In this document: one piece after another, positions 1-7,019 of the stretch | How the letters are laid out: the number at the start of each line of letters is the position of its first letter | Position numbering within the stretch: position 1 is the first letter of the stretch | The notes under the pieces: model-generated | Seen by the model: only the letters and a program-made list of their open reading frames with translations | Database searches by the model: none | What the model was told of the DNA's origin: nothing | Assembly: GCA_001769195.1 (NCBI GenBank) | Contig: MEOK01000019.1 | Span: forward strand, 78,499 to 127,762 | Source: Bacteroidetes bacterium GWF2_40_14 | GTDB lineage: Bacteria; Bacteroidota; Bacteroidia; Bacteroidales; UBA932 | DNA length: 49,264 nucleotides | Reading direction: 5' to 3' | Translations under genes and position numbers: made by a program

Positions 1-360
1 CTTTTAGGTCTGTCCGAGTCAAATGCTCTTTTAGGTCTGTCGCTGTCGTATGGTTTGCGATCTCTGTCAAATGGCTTACGTTCTCTGTCAAAAGGTTTGT
101 CGTCGCGGCTTCCGTATGTTCTTTTAGGTCTGTCCGAGTCAAACGCTCTTTTAGGTCTGTCGCTGTCGTATGGTTTGCGATCTCTGTCAAATGGTTTGTC
201 TTCGCGGGGTGCGTATGCTCTTTTAGGTCTGTCACCATCAAATGGTTTACGTTCTCTGTCGAAAGGCTTACCATCACGGCTGCCATAACTTCTCTTTGGT
301 CTCTCTGAATCAGATGACCTTTTTGGTCTTTCACTGTCAAATGGCTTACCATCACGGCTG
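1..360. repeat. Tandem coding repeat, about 120-bp unit
   Basis: Positions 1-83 and 121-203 are almost identical (one clear difference, T24 versus C144), and shorter degenerate copies continue to about 360. The unit is a multiple of three, so gain or loss of a unit changes protein length without breaking the frame. The repeats lie inside the gene that starts at 428 on the minus strand. Confidence 0.85.
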
Positions 361-428
361 CCATAGGCTTTTTTTGGTCTGCCTGAAGGCTTAGCTCCGG
401 CACGACTTGGTTTTGGATTATTTCTCAT
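1..428 (-). CDS. Repeat-rich N-terminus, probably RluB-type rRNA pseudouridine synthase (partial)
   Basis: The reading frame opens at the ATG at 428-426 and runs off the window edge, so only about 142 N-terminal residues are visible. They begin MRNNPKPSRAGAKPSGRPKK and then consist almost entirely of degenerate units of the type K-P-F-D-S-D-R-P-K-R, very rich in Arg, Lys, Asp and Pro and surely disordered. Many Bacteroidota RluB/RsuA-family 23S rRNA pseudouridine synthases carry such a basic low-complexity leader before the S4 and catalytic domains, which is why I favour that family, but no catalytic domain is in view. Another RNA-binding protein with a charged tail is possible. A good promoter -10 element at 447-454 supports the start. 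Confidence 0.5.
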   Translation of the reverse strand, partial: MRNNPKPSRAGAKPSGRPKKAYGSRDGKPFDSERPKRSSDSERPKRSYGSRDGKPFDRERKPFDGDRPKRAYAPREDKPFDRDRKPYDSDRPKRAFDSDRPKRTYGSRDDKPFDRERKPFDRDRKPYDSDRPKRAFDSDRPK

Positions 429-446
429 TTAAATACAATTCGGTGG

Positions 447-454
447 CAAAGTTA
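447..454 (-). promoter_or_regulatory. Bacteroidota-type -7 element
   Basis: The plus strand reads CAAAGTTA, which is TAACTTTG on the minus strand and matches the Bacteroidota consensus TAnnTTTG. It lies 18 bp upstream of the ATG at 428, giving a leader of about a dozen bases. I see no clear TTTG -33 partner. Confidence 0.5.
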
Positions 455-511
455 GGTCAATAAGATATATTTTCCTACTTTTACATACTTATTTAGCGTA
501 ATTACGTTTTA

Positions 512-1789
512 ATGCAATCAATCAAATCAATAATTGTCCATAAACTGGGCTTAACACCTCTTTTAAGAGAGAACTTCAATGTTTCAATCAAATCAATATT
601 GAGCAGTCGTCTGAGGTCAATCCTTACTATTATGATTATTGCAATTGGAATTACCTCTCTTATTGGTATTCTTACAGCGACTGATTCTTTGAAGGCTCTA
701 ATGAAAGAGAATTTTGGCAAGATGGGGGCCAACTCTTTTTCAATAAGATCGCAATTTTCTGACGACCAGTCGGGGGACAGACGCACTAGGGTGATAAACA
801 GAAGGAACATTACGTATACACAGGCAACTGACTTTGTAGCAAATTATTCCATACCTGCCATTACAACAATTTATGCAACAGCTGTCAATAATGCAACTAT
901 AAAGTATAGCTCAAATAAAACCAATCCTACATTCAGAGTAAATGCAGTGGATAACAGTTATATAGGATATGTGGGAGCTAAGATAGCAGCCGGAAGGAAC
1001 ATGAACAGCAGAGATATCGAGGCTGCTTCGTTCAACGCAGTTATTGGTTCGGGTGTTGTAACGTCAATCTTCAAAGGAGTCAATCCTATCGGGAAAATCA
1101 TATCTGTAGGAGCTGTCAGATATGAGGTCATTGGTACGCTTGAATCACAAGGCAGTACATTCGGGGGAGGGTTAGATAATCAGGTTTGGATCCCTATTTC
1201 AAATGCAAGAACCACTTTTCTAAACGATAACTCTTTTTATATTGTTGGGGTAATTCCTAAGGAAGGGGTCAATCAGGTGAAAGCAATTGACGAAGCGGAA
1301 CAGATGTTCAGATCTGTAAGAAGATTGAGCCCAATGGATAAATCTGATTTCAGGATAGCAAAATCGGATGCAACTATGGAAGATGTAATGAAGATAATGT
1401 CATACGTTACCATAGCTGCATTTATCATTGGTATAATTACCCTGTTGGGAGCTGCAGTTGGGCTGATGAACATAATGCTGGTTTCCGTAAAGGAGAGGAC
1501 AAGGGAAATTGGAACCCGTAAGGCATTGGGTGCAAACTCGAAAACAATTAAACAGCAGTTCCTTTTTGAATCTATTGTCATTGGCCAGCTAGGAGGGTTA
1601 TTTGGAATAATCCTGGGCATTATTGTAGGCAACATAACCGGTGCCATTATGAAAAGTCCGTTTGTTGTGCCTTGGCTATGGATGTTTTTTGGAGTTATGG
1701 TTTGCCTGATAGTAAGCATAGCTTCTGGTTATATTCCGGCGGTGAGAGCATCCCGACTCGATCCTATTGAGGCGCTCAGATACGAATAA
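512..1789 (+). CDS. MacB/FtsX-type ABC transporter permease
   Basis: A 425-residue inner-membrane permease of the MacB/LolC type. Residues about 38-60 form the first membrane helix, followed by a large extracytoplasmic MacB_PCD domain (about 65-285). The C-terminal FtsX domain has three helices (about 295-330, 345-375 and 385-410), and the conserved loop [16 protein letters not shown] is visible. Such proteins drive mechanotransmission export of lipoproteins, peptides or antibiotics together with an ATPase and often a periplasmic adaptor. Neither partner gene is adjacent: the gene before is on the other strand and the next is convergent. The cognate ATPase must therefore be elsewhere. Substrate unknown; family assignment is secure. 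Confidence 0.9.
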   Translation: MQSIKSIIVHKLGLTPLLRENFNVSIKSILSSRLRSILTIMIIAIGITSLIGILTATDSLKALMKENFGKMGANSFSIRSQFSDDQSGDRRTRVINRRNITYTQATDFVANYSIPAITTIYATAVNNATIKYSSNKTNPTFRVNAVDNSYIGYVGAKIAAGRNMNSRDIEAASFNAVIGSGVVTSIFKGVNPIGKIISVGAVRYEVIGTLESQGSTFGGGLDNQVWIPISNARTTFLNDNSFYIVGVIPKEGVNQVKAIDEAEQMFRSVRRLSPMDKSDFRIAKSDATMEDVMKIMSYVTIAAFIIGIITLLGAAVGLMNIMLVSVKERTREIGTRKALGANSKTIKQQFLFESIVIGQLGGLFGIILGIIVGNITGAIMKSPFVVPWLWMFFGVMVCLIVSIASGYIPAVRASRLDPIEALRYE

Positions 1790-1810
1790 TCTTATTTTTA
1801 TAAGATTTCT
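1790..1810. terminator. Weak bidirectional hairpin between convergent genes
   Basis: TCTTAT (1790-1795) and ATAAGA (1800-1805) form a 6-bp AT-rich stem with a TTTT loop, directly after the permease stop and 10 bp before the tonB stop on the opposite strand. A short T-rich stretch follows. The stem is weak, so function is uncertain. Confidence 0.35.
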
Positions 1811-1815
1811 CCTTA

Positions 1816-2586
1816 CTATTTTAGCTTGAAAATATATGTAATTGTACCCTCCTGTACGACTGGAGAGGCTGAGCTGACGTTGAATTTAGCTTTTAGTGCA
1901 GCTTTCTTTGCAGCTTCCCACAAAGTTTTGTCCTGAACAGTGGTCCCGCTTATTCCAGGGGTTGCGCTAATAACTGTACCAAACTGGTCGACTGATATCC
2001 TGACTAGTACTTTGCCGGATTTATTAACTGCATATTCAGGCTCGGGCAGATTACCCATAAGGCTCCTGCCTGCAAGTCTTGCAGATGGTTCCCCTTCAAG
2101 ACTTCCAACCCTTGTGTTTCCTTCAGGGTGTCCTGCGGAGAGGCGTTCACTTATCTCTTTAGCAACCTGTGGAGCAGTAGAATCGGCATTTGCAGCGCTT
2201 GGAAAAAGTGCCCGCTTGTTAATTGGTTTTGGACGTGGAGCCTCATATTGTTCCACATCGCTTTTATCTCCCATTGTGCTTTCTGCACCCTTGTTGGCCA
2301 GATTGCCCTTAGTGGCTGATTCAGAACGTTGAACCAATCTTATCTCCTTTTCAGGATTGGGCTTTTCGACACGTGGTTCATTTCCTGTTTTTACTTCAAT
2401 TATCTTAGGCGGCTCAATTTCCAGATTTACCTCAATTCCCATCTCGGCAGGAGGGGGGTATACTATATTGAATCCAGTGGAAAAAAAGAGCACAAGTGCA
2501 AGAAGATGTATAGCTACAGTCATACCAAGGCCAATTACCCTGGCTCTCTGTTCTTCCTTTCCTGTCTTCTTTGGTGCCTTGTACAT
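1816..2586 (-). CDS. tonB: TonB-family energy transducer
   Basis: A 256-residue TonB homologue. Residues about 18-40 form the N-terminal membrane anchor. A long Pro/Glu/Lys-rich periplasmic linker follows, and a TonB C-terminal domain from about residue 175 contains the typical PEPEY..N..GKVLVRISVD segment and an A-x-K-A-x-F ending. It carries proton-motive energy from ExbB/ExbD to outer-membrane TonB-dependent receptors, one of which lies at 7020-9323. It is the last gene of the exbB-exbD-tonB unit, 1 bp after exbD. Its substrate partner cannot be read from sequence. Confidence 0.92.
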   Translation of the reverse strand: MYKAPKKTGKEEQRARVIGLGMTVAIHLLALVLFFSTGFNIVYPPPAEMGIEVNLEIEPPKIIEVKTGNEPRVEKPNPEKEIRLVQRSESATKGNLANKGAESTMGDKSDVEQYEAPRPKPINKRALFPSAANADSTAPQVAKEISERLSAGHPEGNTRVGSLEGEPSARLAGRSLMGNLPEPEYAVNKSGKVLVRISVDQFGTVISATPGISGTTVQDKTLWEAAKKAALKAKFNVSSASPVVQEGTITYIFKLK

Positions 2587-2587
2587 G

Positions 2588-3001
2588 TTATTCGGGGGCC
2601 GTAGCCAGTATTATTCTGTATTGATTTCTCTTTGCAATATTCATTACATTGACAACCTGCTCCATAGGAACTGTTTTGTCTACATTAAGAGAAATGGTTG
2701 GATCGTCGACACTTTTCAATTGTTGCTGAATCAGTCCTTCAATCTCCCCAAATGGTACCGGTACGTTAATGCCGTTGATGTGATAAGAGAATGTGTTGGA
2801 TGGCAGATAGTGCTTGATAGATATACTTACTGCTGCTTTTGCAGAGACCTGGTTGCTGCTTTTTGGCAACAGTAACTTGAGAGCATTTGGATTTACCAGT
2901 GTAGAAGTTACCAGAAAGAAAATTAGCAAAAGAAACACAATGTCAGTCATAGACGACATACTGAATGATGGTTCCACTTTTGCCCGACGCCTTAATGCCA
3001 T
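2588..3001 (-). CDS. exbD: Biopolymer transport protein ExbD
   Basis: A 137-residue ExbD/TolR protein. It has a short basic cytoplasmic start, one membrane helix at about residues 18-38 with the essential Asp20 in the S-M-T-D-I-V-F-L-L-L-I-F-F segment, and a periplasmic domain. That Asp corresponds to the proton-carrying Asp25 of E. coli ExbD. It lies 5 bp downstream of exbB and 1 bp upstream of tonB, so the three are clearly one operon. It could work with Ton rather than Tol, because a TonB protein follows directly and no Pal or TolB is present. Confidence 0.93.
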   Translation of the reverse strand: MALRRRAKVEPSFSMSSMTDIVFLLLIFFLVTSTLVNPNALKLLLPKSSNQVSAKAAVSISIKHYLPSNTFSYHINGINVPVPFGEIEGLIQQQLKSVDDPTISLNVDKTVPMEQVVNVMNIAKRNQYRIILATAPE

Positions 3002-3006
3002 AGTTT

Positions 3007-3714
3007 CTATTTATTTGCAGGTTCGTGGAGAAGATCCATAAACTCAATTGTGTAACTCTCCATTTTGTAGACAATATTGTCGATTCTTGCTACCAGAAAG
3101 TTGTATCCAAAGTATGCAGCAATACCGACAATAAGACCTGCAACGGTTGTTACCATTGCTGTATAAATACCTCCGGAAAGGAGTGTGATATCAAGATTAT
3201 TTCCTGCCTGGGACATATTGTAGAAAGCCTGAATCATACCAATAACTGTTCCAAGAAAACCTATCATAGGTGCTCCCCCTGCTATTGTGGCCAGGAATGG
3301 AAGCCCTTTTTCCAGCCTTGCAACCTCTACATTACCTGTATTTTCCACAGCAGTCTGAATGTCTGTCAAAGGTCTGCCGATTCTCTCTATACCTTTCTCA
3401 ATAAGTCTTGCAATAGGAGTCTCCTGCGACTGGCAAAGATTTACAGCAGCCTTGATTTTCCCTTCATGCACATAATCATGGATATTTCTCATAAAGTTCT
3501 CATCTATCTGAGAGGCTTTCCGAATTGCCCACCATCGCTCTCCAAAAAGATAAACTGTAAGAACAGACAGTACGAAAAGAGGAATCATGAGCCATCCGCC
3601 TTTAAATGCCATATCGATTAATGAAAAAGAGAGCTCCGACTTAACGGGAGCACCAACCTGTGCAGCAGCCTCGATTGACCCCTGACTTATAGCTGTTAGA
3701 ATCTGGAAAATCAT
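3007..3714 (-). CDS. exbB: ExbB/MotA/TolQ proton channel protein
   Basis: A 235-residue inner-membrane protein of the MotA/TolQ/ExbB family. A short periplasmic N-terminus is followed by a membrane helix at about residues 36-56, a cytoplasmic loop of about 90 residues, and two further helices at about 140-165 and 180-205 that contain the small-residue G-x-x-G-T-V-I-G-M and A-M-V-T-T-V-A-G-L signatures. Together with ExbD it forms the proton channel that energises TonB. It is the first gene of the operon and is preceded by a strong promoter match at 3750-3781. Confidence 0.93.
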   Translation of the reverse strand: MIFQILTAISQGSIEAAAQVGAPVKSELSFSLIDMAFKGGWLMIPLFVLSVLTVYLFGERWWAIRKASQIDENFMRNIHDYVHEGKIKAAVNLCQSQETPIARLIEKGIERIGRPLTDIQTAVENTGNVEVARLEKGLPFLATIAGGAPMIGFLGTVIGMIQAFYNMSQAGNNLDITLLSGGIYTAMVTTVAGLIVGIAAYFGYNFLVARIDNIVYKMESYTIEFMDLLHEPANK

Positions 3715-3749
3715 AATTATTGTAAAATTATTTCAAAAAGTTAATGTCA

Positions 3750-3781
3750 CAAATTTATAAAAATTGCGGTAACATAGCAAA
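3750..3781 (-). promoter_or_regulatory. Promoter of exbB-exbD-tonB
   Basis: On the minus strand TTTG (3781-3778) is followed after 20 bp by TAAATTTG (3757-3750), matching both boxes of the Bacteroidota housekeeping consensus (TTTG, about 19-21 bp, TAnnTTTG). The predicted start leaves a leader of about 28 bases before the exbB ATG at 3714. Confidence 0.7.
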
Positions 3782-3812
3782 TACATATGAAACACAAACA
3801 AAATGCATGCCC

Positions 3813-4889
3813 TTATTTGTTTAATCGCAACACCCATAATTCAACCATTTCGGTACTGCGCCATGTTTGGTTTCTTCTTGTACTCTCAGATGCAGGACCA
3901 ACACTTTTTTGCAGATAAAGTTCCCTGCTGTAGCGTCGGTTCTGCAATAATTCTGTCTCGATGGGGTGTGTGCTGCTGACACTGGTAATCTTATCCAGAT
4001 TGGAAAAGAGAAGGACAATTCTCCCGTCCGGCAGGAGATTCTTTTGTGCTTCGGAAAAAAAACGGGGAAAAAGGTCATTGTCGTAGTAAATTGCATTGTC
4101 AAGGCCTTCGTAATTATGGTTGGCGTTAAGCCAGGGGGGATTAAATACAATCAATTCAGATAAGATGTCTATGCCGGAAAACAGGTCACCATGCATTAAC
4201 TCAATTTTCGATTGGAAGGCATCTTTTTCCAGACTTTCTTTAAGTCCGGCAATAGCATTCCGGTTGCAATCGGTCCCGTATATTTTTTTAAAGCCACTCT
4301 TTAACATCATAAATGAGAGTATACCGGAGCCAATACCAATATCAATTGCCGATTTTTTCTCTCCCCTGTATTGTTTCAACCAGTCGTCGAATAGTTTCAG
4401 GTGCTCAAAACGTGTCGGAAAGTATGTGCCGTAGAATGGATGTATTTTTTTGCCCAGTCCAGGTATTGTTATGCCGTTCTTATACCATTGCCATGAGCTG
4501 TTTAGCCCTTGAACCTGTGGAAATGGCAGAAGAAACTCATTTATGCCAGGGTAGAGAATTTTTAACCATCCTATCTCAGGGGCTTTTTTTACAGTCAATC
4601 GGTTGTTTCTAATTAAAAGCAGAAGTTTGTTTGATAAATCATGATATTCCGACCTGGAATCACGCTGTCCCTTAAATGATTGATCAGGGAGTGTCAGTTT
4701 TAAATGACTTTTGAGACAATTCAGTACTGTGAGGCCGCTGCTGTATAAATCTTCAATTAAGACATAGTCTCCGTTAAGAAGAGCCTTTACAGCTATTTTC
4801 GGGTCTATACTATTTTCGTAAGGGAATACTTCAATATTGGTGCCGACTGGTTTGGGGCGGTCATACATCTCTTCATCTGTGTCATTCAT
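3813..4889 (-). CDS. Class I SAM-dependent methyltransferase with NPPW motif
   Basis: A 358-residue protein. Its N-terminal half is a poorly recognised domain (about 1-170). The C-terminal Rossmann methyltransferase domain has the SAM-binding motif A-I-D-I-G-I-G-S-G (about 190-198) and the catalytic N-P-P-W tetrapeptide (about 255). The NPPY/NPPW motif is typical of enzymes that methylate planar nitrogen, such as N6-adenine of nucleic acids or glutamine amide. The layout resembles HemK/RsmC/RlmG-like enzymes, with an N-terminal substrate-recognition domain. Target unknown. Its ATG overlaps the stop of the preceding methyltransferase gene by 4 bp, so translation is probably coupled. It ends the eight-gene run. 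Confidence 0.8.
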   Translation of the reverse strand: MNDTDEEMYDRPKPVGTNIEVFPYENSIDPKIAVKALLNGDYVLIEDLYSSGLTVLNCLKSHLKLTLPDQSFKGQRDSRSEYHDLSNKLLLLIRNNRLTVKKAPEIGWLKILYPGINEFLLPFPQVQGLNSSWQWYKNGITIPGLGKKIHPFYGTYFPTRFEHLKLFDDWLKQYRGEKKSAIDIGIGSGILSFMMLKSGFKKIYGTDCNRNAIAGLKESLEKDAFQSKIELMHGDLFSGIDILSELIVFNPPWLNANHNYEGLDNAIYYDNDLFPRFFSEAQKNLLPDGRIVLLFSNLDKITSVSSTHPIETELLQNRRYSRELYLQKSVGPASESTRRNQTWRSTEMVELWVLRLNK

Positions 4890-5503
4890 CTCTTTGTCAG
4901 TTTTATTAGTCGCATATTGCCTCCAAAACCAGCATCAGTATCAGAAACAATAGATAATTGTGTGTTACCGGCAATGGATTCGAAATCTCGGGTTATATTG
5001 GAAAAAAGGATATCAGAAAAGATGTTCGCCAATCTGCGTCTTGTAGAAATCTTTCTGTTTTTTGGAAGGAATTTATCAAAAACAGTAATCAGACCGCCGG
5101 ATTTCAAAACTCTTTCACTTTCCTTGATGCAGCTCACAGGATCTGGTATTACTGCAAGAACCAGATGTAAGATAATCTTATCGAACGAGTTATCCTCAAA
5201 TTCAAGATGCTGTCCGTCCATAACCAAGATTTGGGCAATGGTGCCATACTTTTTACTTCGTATTTTTATTATCTCAACCATAGCCGGTGTGATATCAATT
5301 GCAACAATTTCGCAACCCTTTGGCAGGAACTCCAGATCAAGACCGGTTCCGGCACCAATTATAAGTACCTTCTCCCCGTTTTTCACATCCAGAGAATCTA
5401 TGGACCTCTTTCTGATATTCCTGAAATATCCGGCGATAAGATCATAACCTGGCAAATATAATGTATATCTTATTTTGTTCCAGGTATTTGTGTTTATTCT
5501 CAT
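4886..5503 (-). CDS. Class I SAM-dependent methyltransferase, small-molecule or lipid type
   Basis: A 205-residue Methyltransf_11/UbiE-like enzyme. Visible motifs are V-L-I-I-G-A-G-T-G-L-D (motif I), the acidic A-I-D-I-T end of strand 2, and D-K-I-I-L-H-L-V-L-A-V-I-P-D (motif IV region). The short helical N-terminus with Y-x-x-x-A-G-Y-F resembles the bacterial phosphatidylethanolamine N-methyltransferase (PmtA) group, so a membrane lipid substrate is a reasonable guess but not shown. It overlaps the SGNH hydrolase stop and the next methyltransferase start by 4 bp each, which suggests the three are translated together. Confidence 0.8.
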   Translation of the reverse strand: MRINTNTWNKIRYTLYLPGYDLIAGYFRNIRKRSIDSLDVKNGEKVLIIGAGTGLDLEFLPKGCEIVAIDITPAMVEIIKIRSKKYGTIAQILVMDGQHLEFEDNSFDKIILHLVLAVIPDPVSCIKESERVLKSGGLITVFDKFLPKNRKISTRRRLANIFSDILFSNITRDFESIAGNTQLSIVSDTDAGFGGNMRLIKLTKR

Positions 5504-6204
5504 TTTAATTGTCCAGATTTTAATGCTGTTTGAATTGCTTTCTCTGCTAAGGGCTCCATGATCCTGTATCCGGCTAATGTCGGATGAACTCCGTCATTTG
5601 TGTACCTTTTATCCAATCCTTTCCGTTCGTCAACCATTACTGAGTAGTAGTCAATATATACAATATTGTTTTTAATTGCATAAGATTCTAACATACTGTT
5701 CAGCTTTGCAACCTTTTCCGCCGGTTCCAGACCCGGGTGCCAGGAGATATCATATGCAGGCAGAACAGAACATAGAACTACAACTATCTTATTAGCCTTG
5801 GCAATATCTACCATTGAAACAATATTGCCGAATATGTCCTCAAGTGGGATTGGCCCGGTATTTTCTGCAATATCATTAATACCTGCAAGTATTAAAACTA
5901 CTTTTGGATTGAGTTCAACTACATCTTTTCTGAACCTGAGAAGCATCTGCGGAGTTGTCTGTCCGCTTATTCCTCTGTCTATGTATGGCTTGCCTGCAAA
6001 GAAGCTGCTGTCTGTCACTTTCCATAATTCAGTAATGGAATTGCCCATGAATACAACACGTTTTTCGTCTGTTGAACGACCTTTCAGCAGCTCATTGTCA
6101 GCCGCATATTTTTTAAAATTGGCCCAATCGCTCTTCATTTTTGTATCCTGCCCATAGACGACAAATTGGGCAAAAAGTAATATTGTTAAAACTATTCTCT
6201 TCAT
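5500..6204 (-). CDS. Secreted SGNH/GDSL-family esterase or lipase
   Basis: A 234-residue enzyme with a signal peptide (MKRIVLTILLFAQFVVYG, cleavage before about residue 19). All four SGNH blocks are present: catalytic Ser56 in F-M-G-N-S-I-T, a Gly in G-I-S-G-Q-T-T (about 81), Asn110 in A-G-I-N-D, and the D204-x-x-H207 pair in N-D-G-V-H-P. It probably removes acyl groups (acetyl, platelet-activating-factor-acetylhydrolase-like) from glycans or lipids in the periplasm. It sits between the DUF4249 lipoprotein (13 bp) and two methyltransferases (overlapping), in the TonB-receptor run. Natural substrate unknown. Confidence 0.88.
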   Translation of the reverse strand: MKRIVLTILLFAQFVVYGQDTKMKSDWANFKKYAADNELLKGRSTDEKRVVFMGNSITELWKVTDSSFFAGKPYIDRGISGQTTPQMLLRFRKDVVELNPKVVLILAGINDIAENTGPIPLEDIFGNIVSMVDIAKANKIVVVLCSVLPAYDISWHPGLEPAEKVAKLNSMLESYAIKNNIVYIDYYSVMVDERKGLDKRYTNDGVHPTLAGYRIMEPLAEKAIQTALKSGQLK

Positions 6205-6217
6205 ATTTTAAATATGT

Positions 6218-7009
6218 TTATTTGACGACAGCAGCCTGAAAAGTACTGGAATAAGCTGCAAAATAACCCATTACATGAGTCCCGAAATTTGAAAGCGGAT
6301 TATATGGAGTCGAAGATGCTCCCATTCCTGACACTTTTAAATCATTAAGCTGATTGTAATATTTGTATGTCTCTTTGTCTATGGAATATAATCCAATAAT
6401 GAGTGAGTCTCCTTGTGCAAACCTGTGTCTTAAAGGCTTATATTCGATGGTGCCATTAACTATATAGTAGCTGTCTTTTAGAAGTATGTAGCTGTTGTTT
6501 TCCAGTGTGTCGTTTAGTTGTATCTGGATCATATAATGGTTCTCAATAAAGGGATTGTCCATGAATTTCAGAATCACAGAGTATGATTTGGTCAGATCGC
6601 CCGGTTGTTGAAAAAGCTGCTCTTCAAAATTCACCGAAATTATCGGGGCAGGAGGGAAGAGTGTAGATTCGGCTGTGTATGTTTTATTCCCAATTGTTAT
6701 TTTTAAAGAGTATTTCTTATCTGGTTTGCCTTTAAGCAAATTTCCAAGGTACATTCCATTGCCTTTATATTTGAACTGTTCTGAGCCTCCGTTATTGTCA
6801 GATAATGTTACAATTGCGTTATCAATATATTCCGGTTTATTGCCGTCAAAGTAATCTGATGAGTAACTTAGTCTTATCCATCCGTTTGACCCAAGTTCAA
6901 TTAATCCTTCTGCCACTATTATCTTTTCTGCCTTATTGAGGTCGATATTTATCACATTTTCGCATGATGTTAGCAAAATCGCAATTATGAATATAAGTAG
7001 AAAACGCAT
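6218..7009 (-). CDS. DUF4249-family lipoprotein
   Basis: A 263-residue predicted lipoprotein. The signal ends in L-L-T-S-C with the lipidated Cys at residue 16, followed by the family's usual E-N-V-I-N-I-D-L start and a beta-rich body. DUF4249 proteins are encoded next to TonB-dependent receptors across Bacteroidota and are thought to be accessory or surface partners of the receptor. Here the gene lies 10 bp downstream of the receptor. No ligand is known. The family call rests on the N-terminal motif and the context. Confidence 0.82.
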   Translation of the reverse strand: MRFLLIFIIAILLTSCENVINIDLNKAEKIIVAEGLIELGSNGWIRLSYSSDYFDGNKPEYIDNAIVTLSDNNGGSEQFKYKGNGMYLGNLLKGKPDKKYSLKITIGNKTYTAESTLFPPAPIISVNFEEQLFQQPGDLTKSYSVILKFMDNPFIENHYMIQIQLNDTLENNSYILLKDSYYIVNGTIEYKPLRHRFAQGDSLIIGLYSIDKETYKYYNQLNDLKVSGMGASSTPYNPLSNFGTHVMGYFAAYSSTFQAAVVK

Positions 7010-7019
7010 TACATTAATT

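Noticed and set aside
1-360. CRISPR array
   Set aside because: The repeats are long, contiguous and in frame within an open reading frame, with no unique spacers of constant length and no cas genes.
502-810. Minus-strand frame opposite the permease gene
   Set aside because: It lies entirely within the MacB-like gene in an antisense frame and encodes no recognisable protein. The same holds for similar long antisense frames across exbB, batC, NapH-like and symporter genes.
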